Assembly (NCBI GenBank): GCA_963978545.1
Contig: OZ021721.1
Span: 102,594,366-102,658,365 of the forward strand
Direction: 5' to 3'
DNA length: 64,000 bases
DNA from: Linyphia triangularis
Taxonomy: Eukaryota; Arthropoda; Arachnida; Araneae; Linyphiidae
Part shown: positions 24,107-34,957 of the stretch, in pieces
Position numbering within the stretch: position 1 is the stretch's first letter
How the letters are laid out: each line of letters starts with the position of its first letter
Translations under genes and position numbers: made by a program
The notes under the pieces: generated by a model
Database searches by the model: none
Seen by the model: only the letters and a program-made list of their open reading frames with translations
What the model was told of the DNA's origin: nothing

Positions 24107-24355
24107 AGCCGGATTTACACGTCAGTCGTAAACCGCCACCAGTCGGGGTTCCAGTTTAGATCACCAGTCTATGACATCATCGGGCTACTGGTTCCAGTTA
24201 ACCAAACATTTTCTATTTACTGTCACAGGCGACTCCCATCAACCAATCTCGTGCACTCTCCCATGATCACCGACAGACGGCGCAGCTGTCGCTTGATGAC
24301 GTCACTGAACTAGCGATCTAAACTGGAACCCCGACTAGTAGCGTGAAAATCTGGA
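24107..24355. mobile_element. 249-bp TTAA-flanked MITE with long TIRs
   Basis: TTAA at 24103-24106 and 24356-24359. The left arm starts CCGGATTTACACG and, after a small insertion, continues AGTCGGGGTTCCAGTTTAG and TGACATCATC. The right arm is the inverse, with CTAAACTGGAACCCCGACTA and TCGTGAAAATCTGG-like ends. Symmetry extends about 80 bp. GC-richer than its surroundings. TTAA fits piggyBac, and the 3-bp TTA/TAA target of PIF/Harbinger is also compatible. Confidence 0.85.
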
Positions 24356-24359
24356 TTAA

Positions 24360-26425
24360 ATCAAAGCTGACTTTTATAGTACCTATGCCCTCCGATTTGA
24401 AGAATCTCCCATAGAATCAGAGGCATCTGATTTGTTTTCCCAAACCGCCACAGGTGTCGCTAGCTGAGTTTTTTGGGTGCGAAAATAAAGATAAACAACG
24501 GTTTGATTGGCTGATAGAAGCAGTAAACTGCGCATGTCCCTTTTTTCAGCTAATCTGCTTCCAGCAAGCACGCATATAGAACAAGAACATACCAAAAATT
24601 TTGTATTTACATTTCTTATAGAGCCTATAATATATTTAAAAAAAGTATGTGAATTTATAATACTTTTACAATAATGCACATTTTTTTTACATTAAAATTT
24701 AATTATTCTAGCTACTTTTGTTATTTTCAGCAGAACAAGAATATTTTTTACTGCGAATAAAATTTCTCTAAATTAATAAATAACAAGCAATTTCATTATT
24801 TTAATAATACATTCCTTGCTTGAAATTTTGTTATCATACTAAAGAGGATGATGAATTAAAAGTTTTTTAATTTCATTTAGAAATTTTTCTTTCAAAACAG
24901 AGTATTTTCTTACAATTTCAACATAAGAGGAACACCTTTTGCAGATTGTTAACTAATAATATTAAAATTATTTCGATTTTTCTTGTTGATTTGTTTAATA
25001 TACATTGATTTTATGTTGAAATAATATGAAAACAGGCTTCTTATGTTCATACGGAAATACGCACACATGGAATTTGTATAGAAAATGTATATTTAACTCT
25101 AAAATATACAAAAGAATACATCGAAAGAATTCGTAAAATATACATAAAAAAAAAAAGAATTTTAAATATAAGAGTAAGTAAAGTTTGAATTTAACTTTTT
25201 AAAAGAATTTAAAGTTACCTTCAATATTCTTTTGAACTATTGGTTTTCAAAGTAAATTCGTTCTGAATAAATGACAAATTCGATGTAATGTCATGTTTGT
25301 TGTTACAGAAAGATAGGTAGGAATTCTAGAAAAACTCCATTCCTATTGGATAATATTTCGCGCCGAAACCACTCACGTTGCGCCCTCTATGTGATGCTCA
25401 CTTTCCATCGAATACTGAGGGCATCTCTTACAGTTGGCTTTGCTTAAATGATGTTTCCTGCTATACCATTATCTGTGCGGTGTTCCACTGCCTACCACCG
25501 TTCTAATATATTTAGTTTTGCTAAAAATATTGTGGAAAATGTCATTTAATTTGACATCATTGATTACGAACACTTAATGGCCTAATATAAAATTAAACTG
25601 ATACGTTTTAGTTTTTAACATGAACTAAAGTTCAGGTATTAAAACAATAGTGTTCATGGATAAAAATGGCAAAAAGAAACTTCTCAAAATTACCCAGACC
25701 TACAACAAAGAAAACAGATATCGATGATTAATTACTGTAATCTTACGTTCATTGAAGTCAATCTCAAATTCTATACTTGAATATGAATCAACCTCAAAGT
25801 ATATTTTTATAATTCATCATACAATACTTAAGTATTAAGAGATTTTATTGATTTTCATTAAATTGAAAATATTTTATGATATACAAAACATACATAAGAA
25901 CATTATTTTGAATCATAGCACGTGATTAGAGAAATAAAGACTTACTGTTGAAAACAATAATTGACCAAAGCCAGAATATGTTTGGGTGTGGTCATTTACA
26001 ATTGCATGCACATCTAATTGAGTTCTGAGTTATACCTACGTATGGTAATAAAGAATTCACACGTTTGAATTTAATTACTTTCCTGTCATGTATTATATAG
26101 ATGAAAATCTTTTCATGGAGGTAATAAAAGAAAAGCGTCATTCTCTAAAGATTTTATTTCGTAGTTAGTCCAGTTTCTGTTTTAAGAGCAGTGAAATAAT
26201 AGTAATTTTCTTTAAATATACTCATCAAAATAATGAATTCATATTATTCTCGTCCTAATATTAAATTTAATTGTTTGCAGTTGATATGAATTAAGTATAA
26301 TTCATTGTATATGCTTAAAATTAATTTACCGAATAAGTGATATAATTGAGTATAAAAGTAATATAATAAATTCTTTTGGGCAATATACAACCTAAATAGC
26401 ATTATTTACTTCAGAAAGATTATCA
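24360..26425. other. Unique stretch with two GC-elevated blocks
   Basis: 24380-24560 contains CCGCCACAGGTGTCGCTAGC, ATTGGCTGATAG and TGCGCATG; a 98-codon minus-strand frame crosses it without recognisable domains. 25340-25510 contains TTTCGCGCCGAAACC and TTGCGCCCTCTATG. Either could be a diverged repeat, a promoter fragment or an exon. The rest is AT-rich and empty. Confidence 0.3.
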
Positions 26426-27174
26426 ATAGGCGTCAACTACACAGAGGAAAAGGGGTGCGATCGCCCCCGTACTATACCAACAGCAAAGGTCAAAGGTATC
26501 ATTTCGAACCCACTCCAAAATAAAGTAAAAATGCGTTTTTCTGTTATAAAATATTGCGTAAAAAGGACATTTTGTAAAGTTGTAAAAAATCCCATAAAAA
26601 TAAAAATAAGTAAAAACAATATTTGTAAACACACTGACACTACCCCCACCTCTCCCCCCCCCCCCTCCCCAAATTAAAATCAAGTAAGTGTAACAGATAT
26701 TTTGTGCAATTATGTAAAAATATAGATTTTAAAGTATTATATGTTATTGGAATAAGAAATTTTGTATAGATTATATTATTGGTATAAGCTCTTTTTAAAT
26801 TAATTATTATCCAGAAATATTAAAATTTGCTTTCTTCATTTTAGTGCTATTTAATAAAAGTATATTGTTTAAAATAATGTATGATATCGAAATAAATTAT
26901 TTTATAATGATGAATTAACTGGTTAGTACTCTAATTTCTTCTATAAATGTTTCTTAACTAATTTTATACAAATAAACTTTGCTACATAAGGTAAACTGAT
27001 TTAGACACGTTTAATGTGTGGTACCGAGGTAAGTTCAACATATTCAGCTGGTAGATCGTGAAAAAAGAGTTGTTTCAATCACCCCCCCCCCCTTCAACCC
27101 CTCACCCCCATCGACTTTATTCACCGAGTCTCGCCCCCCCCCCCCCCTGGTGAAAAGGAAAAGTTGGCGTCTAT
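26426..27174. mobile_element. Putative ~750-bp element with matching ends and poly-C tracts
   Basis: The left end ATAGGCGTCAACT is matched by the inverse of the right end, ATAGACGCCAACT (2 differences in 13). Both ends are followed inward by GGAAAAG- or TTTTCC-type sequence and G/C-rich runs: GGGGTGCGATCGCCCCC at the left, and C runs at 26654-26665, 27082-27092 and 27134-27147. No target-site duplication found. Confidence 0.4.
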
Positions 27175-28002
27175 GAAAATATACACAGAAAACATGTCAA
27201 CAATTTTAACCTGTATATACTATTTAAAATGAAATAGGAAAACTATATAAAAAATAAAAATGCATAATACTAAATATTTTATCAGAAATCTAAAATGTTA
27301 ACACTTATAAACTGGTGTACAATATAAACTATATTTCAATCTCACTCACGATGTGTAAGAATAAACTTGGTAACTATTTAAAAGAACTAAGGCTGTGACA
27401 ACAGACATTTATTAGAAGATCTATTATTTCTAATGAATAATTCTTCAAATACCTAACGTAGTCTAACCAACTAGGTAAAAAATGATTTTTATTCGACACA
27501 AATTAAAATTTATTTTCCCTTAAATTGTTATTGTTTTTCCCAGTATAAAATATATATTTTATACGAGAGAAATGTCATAATATAATGCCTTACTCTATTT
27601 TTGAAATATGACCATCCAAGATGAAATGGATAGCAGAAATTTTCAACATTTTTCAATACAACTTACTAAATGGTAGATAAGCCATCCATCAATAAACATT
27701 TAATATCGCTAATACGCCAAATAAATCGAAAATTTGACATCAAACTGAACTAACAATGTTGCATATTCGTCTCATCTGATAGTTTTTGTTATTTTCGAAC
27801 CTTAAACAAATTGAATAGCATCCAGTCAATACAATGGGGTTTGAAATCGTTGGATAACTAAATCTTTTCTGAAAACTTTCCGGGAAAGATTTTCTGTTTG
27901 TGTCATTTCAGACGGTGTGAATCCCTTGAAGGTAAAATATTCAAATAAAGCATTTCCCAACATGGAAATGAGACCAACTTTGTAATTTCGTCGGTTTAGA
28001 GT
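27175..28002. other. AT-rich unique stretch, no gene seen
   Basis: Nothing recognised. Confidence 0.5.
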
Positions 28003-28235
28003 GAAAAGGTGCTAATTCCACTTTCGGTTTCAATTCACTTTTTGCTATATTTGGAAACAGGATTTCAGAACCAGGAAACAGAACCATCGATTAGTAAAAG
28101 CTGCAGCTTGAACACTGAAATAAATTTGTGGTTAATGAGTGATACTCAAACTAGCTAAGCTAGTGTGGAATCAATACTTGAAAAAGCTTTCTTGCTGTCC
28201 TGAAAACTTTCATCAATTGGAGTTAGCACCATTTA
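28003..28235. mobile_element. Candidate short TIR element
   Basis: AAAAGGTGCTAATTCCACTT at the left is matched by the inverse of CAATTGGAGTTAGCACCATT at the right, about 16 of 20 positions. TTTAG occurs just outside or at both ends. Short arms and weak flanks keep this tentative. Confidence 0.4.
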
Positions 28236-28882
28236 GCACTAAATGCATCAAACTTATTTTTTTTTTCCAAAACATTAACTTATCCATTTCAAAATGCAAA
28301 TAATAAATGATGGTTTATGTGATGAATTTAATTGTTATTTTATTTTGCAAAAACTATCGATATTTTTAATTAACGTTAAAGTTAATAGTTTTTTCACTTG
28401 AAAACCAACAGTTTAACAGTCCCTCTAATAATAGTAAAAAAAGGGAATTCTAATATTTTTTAGAAAAACTATTTTAAATATTGCATTATTTTTCTACGAA
28501 ATGGAAGATATTTAAGATCTAGCATGCAATTCTTGTTGCAAGTTTAATTTGGTTAACTTAACAAAGACTTATTTCTTTTCTATCAGTATAATTCTAAGCA
28601 TACATGTGTATTATAGTTAAAGAAAAACTAGAGGCATGCTTCTTAAAGGTAACTCATTTTCTTGAGCAGTATTTTTTCCTCATAAAATTAATTAAGTTTG
28701 TTTCCTTATTAAAATGACTAATAAATGCAAGGATCTTAACTTTAAATGTATTATCTAGTATCCTTCAATTGTTTTATCTAGTATAGTTTAATTTTCAGTA
28801 TCATTCTAAATTATTTTCAATTTATCCAGTGATCTTTAATTTTATTATAGAGTATAATTTAATTATATAATACTAGCATACA
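28236..28882. other. AT-rich stretch, no gene seen
   Basis: Nothing recognised; TTATCTAGTAT-like words anticipate the following array. Confidence 0.5.
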
Positions 28883-28885
28883 TTA

Positions 28886-29175
28886 ATTGTATTATCTAGT
28901 AAACTATAATAAAATTAAAGTCTACTATTTAATGTAATTATCTAGCATACTTTTAGTTGTATTAAACAGAATACTTTAATTGTATTATCTAGTAAACTAT
29001 AATAAAATTAAAGTCTACTATTTAATGTAATTATCTAGCATACTTTTAATTGTATTAAACAGAATACTTTAATTGCATTAAACAGAATACTTTAATTGTA
29101 TTAAACAGAATACTTTAATTGTATTAAACAGAATACTTTAATTGTATTAAACAGAATACTTTAATTGTATTATCT
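28886..29175. repeat. 93-bp duplication grading into a 23-bp tandem repeat
   Basis: ATTGTATTATCTAGTAAACT starts at 28886 and 28979 (93-bp unit). From about 29055 the terminal part, TTGTATTAAACAGAATACTT, is itself reiterated about five times at 23-bp spacing. Confidence 0.92.
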
Positions 29176-29370
29176 AAAGTACTTTGATTGTACTGTATAT
29201 TATATTGTAATTGTTTTATCTAGTATATTTTATTTATATTATCTAATGTACCATACATACATATTTTATAATCCAAATGTTTTCTTTCAAACCCACTTCC
29301 TTTATTCGGCATCCTCCCAACTTCAGTTGCTTTTTTTACATTTCTGTCCAAAAAAAAGTTTCAAATATCT
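29176..29370. other. Short AT-rich spacer
   Basis: No gene seen; a 71-codon frame at 29165-29380 overlaps repeats and is not convincing. Confidence 0.4.
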
Positions 29371-30609
29371 CAGTATTTAACCACTGATAATTTTCCATCA
29401 CCATAAACCATTTCAATGACCGAACAACATTTCTGTTACAGCCTTTGGAATCCGTTATGAATAAACTCTCTGCGATTTACTATTAATTTACTCACTCCAA
29501 CCAACCTCCAGTATTTAACCATTGATAATTTTCCATCACCATAAACCATTTCAATGACCGAACAGCATTTGTGTTACAGCCTTTGGAATCCGTTATGAAT
29601 AAACTCTCTGCGATTTACTATTAATTTACTCACTCCAACCAACCTCCAGTATTTAACCATTGATAATTTTCCATCACCATAAACCATTTCAATGACCGAA
29701 CAACATTTGTGTTACAGCCTTTGGAATCCGCTATGAATAAACTCTTTGCTATTTACTATTAATTTACTCACTCGAACCAACCTCCAGTATTTAACCATTG
29801 ATAATTTTCCATCACCATAAACCATTTCAATGACCGAACAACATTTGTGTTGCAGCCTTTGGAATCTGTTATGAATAAACTCTCTGCGATTTACTATTAA
29901 TTTACTCACTCCAACCAACCTCCAGTATTTAACCATTGATAATTTTCCATCACCATAAACCATTTCAATGACCGAACAACATTTGTGTTACAGACTTTGG
30001 AATCCGTTATGAATAAACTCTCTGCGATTTACTATTAATTTACTCACTCCAACCAACCTCCAGTATTTAACCATTGATAATTTTCCATCACCATAAACCA
30101 TTTCAATGACCGAACAACATTTGTGTTACAGACTTTGGAATCCGTTATGAATAAACTCTCTGCGATTTACTATTAATTTACTCACTCCAACCAACCTCCA
30201 GTATTTAACCATTGATAATTTTCCATCACCATAAACCATTTCAATGACCGAACAACATTTGTGTTACAGCCTTTGGAATCCGCTATGAATAAACTCTTTG
30301 CTATTTACTATTAATTTACTCACTCGAACCAACCTCCAGTATTTAACCATTGATAATTTTCCATCACCATAAACCATTTCAATGACCGAACAACATTTGT
30401 GTTACAGCCTTTGGAATCCGCTATGAATAAACTCTTTGCTATTTACTATTAATTTACTCACTCGAACCAACCTCCAGTATTTAACCATTGATAATTTTCC
30501 ATCACCATACACCATTTCAATGACCGAACAACATTTGTGTTACAGCCTTTGGAATCCGTTATGAATAAACTCTCTGCGATTTAGTATTAATTTACTCTCT
30601 CCAACCAAT
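29371..30609. repeat. 138-bp satellite array, 9 units
   Basis: CAGTATTTAACC begins at 29371, 29509, 29647, 29785, 29923, 30061, 30199, 30337 and 30475, an exact 138-bp period. Units fall into variant types. Units 3, 7 and 8 share CTATGAATAAACTCTTTGCT and CACTCGAACC; units 5 and 6 share ACAGACTTTGG; the rest have CTCTCTGCGA and CACTCCAACC. The non-adjacent placement of the first type argues for exchange within the array. A minus-strand frame across two units is a repeat artefact. Confidence 0.97.
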
Positions 30610-31060
30610 TACCAACATTAAACATCTCTCATAGTTGTCAGCGACATTTTAAATCCTTCACCGGCAAACTCTCCATTGAAACGCGCCATTTCCGGATCTT
30701 CGCATCCCGGCTTTACGTTCCTAGGCCAAATCAGTTGACCAGGCTCACTAACTTTCATACCTTTCCATTAAGAGCAACTATCACGACTCCTTTTCCAGCA
30801 GGTCCAATGCCTTTCATAAATACCCCCATAGTTCCCCCGCTTTGTGTGAGAAAGCCATTATTAGCGCTCTTCTCTGGCCAGAAGTGGTGGCTTTGTTGCA
30901 TCTGCATATCAAGCAGAGTCCAATTACCTTAACAGCTGTTAGGGTAGCCGACTTTTAAGATGCGCTTTGATCCGGCTGGAAGCTCCTGCCTCAAAGAGAG
31001 GATCGATACAAAGAGAGTTTCACACGCTTGTATGTGATACATTAGTGATAAGGACAGGTT
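30610..31060. other. GC-elevated unique block, possible regulatory element
   Basis: About 450 bp markedly less AT-rich than its surroundings. Words include GAAACGCGCCATTTCCGG, TTTGTTGCATCTGCATATC (SOX/POU-like order), CAATTACC and AACAGCTGTT (E-box). Frames of 65 and 90 codons on opposite strands lack recognisable domains. A conserved enhancer or an exon are both possible; the sequence alone does not decide. Confidence 0.35.
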
Positions 31061-32242
31061 TTTTCGGCCTTTTCTTTTAACATTACATATATTGGGGAGA
31101 AAATATAGTGCCTTCTTAGTTTCGCACATGCTGAAGAAGTTTTTATGGTAATGTTGGAAGGGATGGTCATTTATCTTTCTTTTGTTATTGTATGAAAACA
31201 TTTTATTTATGTTTTTTGGTTTAAACTATGAAGCATAAAAAGAATTCACCCTTTTCTTCCTGGATGGGATTTAACAATTCAGTAGGAACATATATTACTT
31301 TTGGTCTATCAATCTATTCTATACTTGAACAGTTAAGAAATAAGAACAATCAATATTTTATATTTTGTGACGTAAAGAGAACAACTGGTTGCTTGAGATT
31401 TTTTTAGTTTTTCAGATTTACTATTTTTGTATCTAGAAGATCTAAGGATAAAGTGGATTGTTTGGATGTTAAATTTTCAAACATGATGCAAAGAGCTAAA
31501 TACATAATGGTATTTTCTGAATACGTGAAATAATATTTTAAAAAATTCAACCAACTTAAAATAATTTTAATTAAAAAAATATATATGCAGAGACAAGTAA
31601 AAATAATGATGAAAGAAAAGGACAAAATTTAGTTGTATAATATCAGTTGTGAACGTTTCATTGATATGCTTTAAATACTTTTCTTAATCACTTATAACAA
31701 ATGATAATTCAATTTGTACATCCATTAATTCATTATTAATTTCTAACTTATATTTTTAATAGAACAAATTACACCACACAATTGCTCTCCTCCTTTTAAA
31801 TGTATAAGACGTCAAGTCAGGAATGTATATAATGAATTATTATAATACAAATAACTTTTAAATTTATCCTACACGTGACAGTAAATGTGTTCAAGAGAAA
31901 GCTGTAAAAATCAGATTCAAAAGTTTAAAAATCAGCTACAAATTTTTCCAATACGTGGCACTTTATGCTATTGTCCCAGTGGATTTTATAGTGTAGTATA
32001 GAGTACTATCTGCTGACAACATTTGTTACTAATTTTGAAGAAACTTCTGTACCATTATTTAAATGTCTTCTTAATAAAGATACTGGTTTTTTATTCTTCT
32101 ATTGATTACCGTTTTTTTTTTTTTTTTTTTTTTTTTTCAATTATCTCACTCATTTTTGACACCCTGCATACAAAGCCAAATATACTACAAGGGAAATCAT
32201 TAATATGCTTATGGTTTCAGAGGGAACGTCAGACTATCCCAG
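31061..32242. other. AT-rich stretch with poly-T
   Basis: A T26 run lies at 32112-32137. No gene seen. Confidence 0.5.
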
Positions 32243-32587
32243 TCTCATAGACCTAATGCTTTATTTTTTTCAGTCACAATTTCTGCCCGAATATTGCTTT
32301 GAAGCATATGAAAATGTAAAACAGGTAAAACATCAGTAATAGAACTCATTAAAAAAGTTGAAAAAAATTTAATGGGTTTATTTATTATTAATTTCTTTAG
32401 TAATTAAAATCTAGTTTATAAAAACTTTTTAAGTGTAATGATAAAAAAAACTAGTTATTTTGCTTACAAAAATTTTAATGAACTTTTATTTCAGATGTCA
32501 TGCATGTTACAAATTTTCATATGCTTTGAAGCAATATTCTTTCAGAAATTGTAACTGAAAAAATAAAGCATTGGGCGTATGGGGCAA
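32243..32587. mobile_element. TIR element with ~95-bp arms (family B)
   Basis: The left arm (32243-32335) contains CCTAATGCTTTATTTTTTTC, CACAATTTCTG, GAATATTGCTT and AAGCATATGAAAAT. The right arm (32494-32587) is its inverse: ATTTTCATATGCTTTGAAGC, CAGAAATTGTAACTG, AATAAAGCATTGGG. The loop is about 158 bp. One diverged arm is repeated at 51690-51745. No ORF of note and no certain target-site duplication. Confidence 0.75.
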
Positions 32588-33688
32588 GAATAGAAATACT
32601 TTTCCTCTTAACGTAGACATGCATGAAATACATCAAAATAACTTTGCAAATTTTTTCTCAGTATACTTTAATACAAAATACTTTTTTATGCAAATTAAAT
32701 CCTACAAGTAAATTAAATGCAATCAAACACATTACGTCTTTGCTTTTAGATTATATCTACATTGAATTAAGAACAAAACTTTAAAAAGCACAAAGTACCA
32801 ATTACCGTACTTTAAAGAAACACGCGAATTGTTATTTTTCTTTAAAGATTCACCAAAATATAATCGAATTTTATGTCATTTAAACCCAAAATGCTCACAC
32901 ATTTAACAATTATACATCCTTTATTTAAATTGAATGAATAAATATTGTCAAAAATGCAAACTGATACATATAAATGAAGAAATTAGCATTTTATTTGTAT
33001 AAAAGGGGAAGACATTCTTAACATACCTAGCTATATAGTGAATAAATGTTTAATCAGATCAGGTATGCTATTTAAATGAGTTGTTTGCATGATAGAGTGA
33101 TATTTTCTTTCCTTTCCGAAGAAAAAAACTTTGCATTCATTTATACGTTAAACTATTGAAAATTAAAAGAAATTGATGTTTTTTACAGAATAAACTGTTT
33201 GAAATGTGTCACAAATCGGTTTAACTATCTTTAAAAGAGAAAAACTAATGCCAATATACTCCTATTTAAAAACAGCTGAGAAGAATATGCATTTGCAACT
33301 ATGTTATAGAAATACATTCTCTTACAACAAGAAGAGTATCTTTCCAACCATGTAAATTTTGAAGCATGCTTTTGAATTCATAATGTTCCCTGCAGCAGAA
33401 ACAACAAAATATTTATTTACTATTTGAAAGAATCGAAATTTGTTTTTAAAACTTGTAGAGTATAAATTTTAAATATCAGAGAAAATATTGTACTAGAGAA
33501 ACCATATAAGCTAACAAATTTTTCATGTGCAAACACCTGTTCAGATAATTCTTATTCAAACACACCCGTAACCACAGCGCATAGCGTTAGGAAATTCTAG
33601 CATTTGTTACGCTGCCAGATACATGAATACTTAAGAAAAATGTTAATAGTCTTCGGTGTCTGAAAGTGAAATGATGGTTCTTTGTCTC
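32588..33688. other. AT-rich stretch, no gene seen
   Basis: Nothing recognised on either strand. Confidence 0.5.
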
Positions 33689-33829
33689 GAAATTTTCATG
33701 AATTTCCTTGAAATTTTCATGAATTTTCTTGAAATTTTCATGAATTTTCTTGAAATTTTCATGAATTTTCTTGAAATTTTCATGAATTTTCTTGAAATTT
33801 TCATGAATTTTCTAGAAATTTTCATGAAT
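33689..33829. repeat. 21-bp minisatellite composed of heat-shock-element pentamers
   Basis: GAAATTTTCATGAAT starts at 33689, 33710, 33731, 33752, 33773, 33794 and 33815, an exact 21-bp period. Each unit reads TTCnnGAAnnTTCnnGAAn plus one extra base, that is, four consecutive inverted nGAAn pentamers, the HSF1 recognition pattern. The first unit has TCC in place of one TTC. The unit is nearly self-complementary, so both strands have open frames of the same kind; these are artefacts. HSF binding is inferred from the consensus only. Confidence 0.95.
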
Positions 33830-34957
33830 ACTACAAAAAAAAATGAACGAAGCCTTTATATACTATTAATGATATCATTTTCAGTACTGCTTCAAACAAA
33901 ATTTATTTACATTGCTATCTATCTATTGTATATTACTTTATTCTATAACAATACACATAGATTTTTCATTTTCTTTTTAATGTTTTACGATGCAAAATAG
34001 CGAAGCTTGCGTCATGTAAGCCCATGTAGAAAATACCCATGTAGAAATAATTAGTCATCTCAATCATGTAATTCATTCAAAACAATATTCTTAATGTTTA
34101 AGAATAGCACTCTAAACATGGTAGCATAGTTTCGGCCACGAAAAAGTTAAATTTTTATTAAGTGTTTTCCTTCAAACAACTCCCGGTAGACATGCCCCCT
34201 CCCCTTCATACAAATAAAAACCCACCTATGTTTATTCGTTTGCAATGTAGATTTCGTATAGCAGCAAACAATCTCCAATCCTACATAATATGATTACAGT
34301 AGCAATATAGCATAGTTGAATAAAGAAATGTACTGGCCTTTATAGTTTCGACAAGACTCCTGTACGCTATTTGAGTTGGATTCTGAACAAAAGAACATTC
34401 AATTCTAAATAAGAATTAAAGAATCTAGTCATTTCTTACTTATACATTGTATATATCTATTCTTCTATGAGGCTAAAAAAACTTTCATGAAACCCTTAAT
34501 TTTAGTTAAAAAATAAAAAGAAGAGAAAGAAAAAAGATGAAAAATTAAAAATTATTCATATGGTATTAAACTTTTTACCAGACATTTCATCTCAGCGTAT
34601 AGAACTAAAAATACTTATAAAATGCTGAAATAACTAACTACTTAACTTTAAAATAATTAAAAAACTTTTGTTAAAATTAAATAAAAATTACAACAAAATG
34701 TTCAGTATTCCAATCAAAACAAAAAAATTACTAAGATTTAACTAAACTAAGCTACTAGGGCTTAATCTTATTGAATGGGGGTAACAGATCTTATCATCGA
34801 AAACAGTGTTTAAGATTTCTTCTAATTAATATAATGCGGGTTGATAAAATAAGTCTTACTTTAATTGCCGACTAAGACTAATATCGTTATTACACTTTAA
34901 AATGTTACAATAAAGTATTTTCTGAAACTCGATGTATATTATTATCTCAATATTAGG
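33830..34957. other. AT-rich stretch, no gene seen
   Basis: Nothing recognised. Confidence 0.5.

Noticed and set aside
24383..24679. 98-codon minus-strand ORF
   Set aside because: No recognisable domain; it spans from a GC-elevated patch into plain AT-rich sequence.
29712..29963. 83-codon minus-strand ORF with an internal repeat
   Set aside because: 138 is divisible by three, so the satellite stays open across units; there is no coding evidence.
33643..34000. Opposed ORFs with MKISRKF and MNFLEIF repeats
   Set aside because: Artefacts of a 21-bp (three-divisible) near-palindromic repeat, open on both strands.
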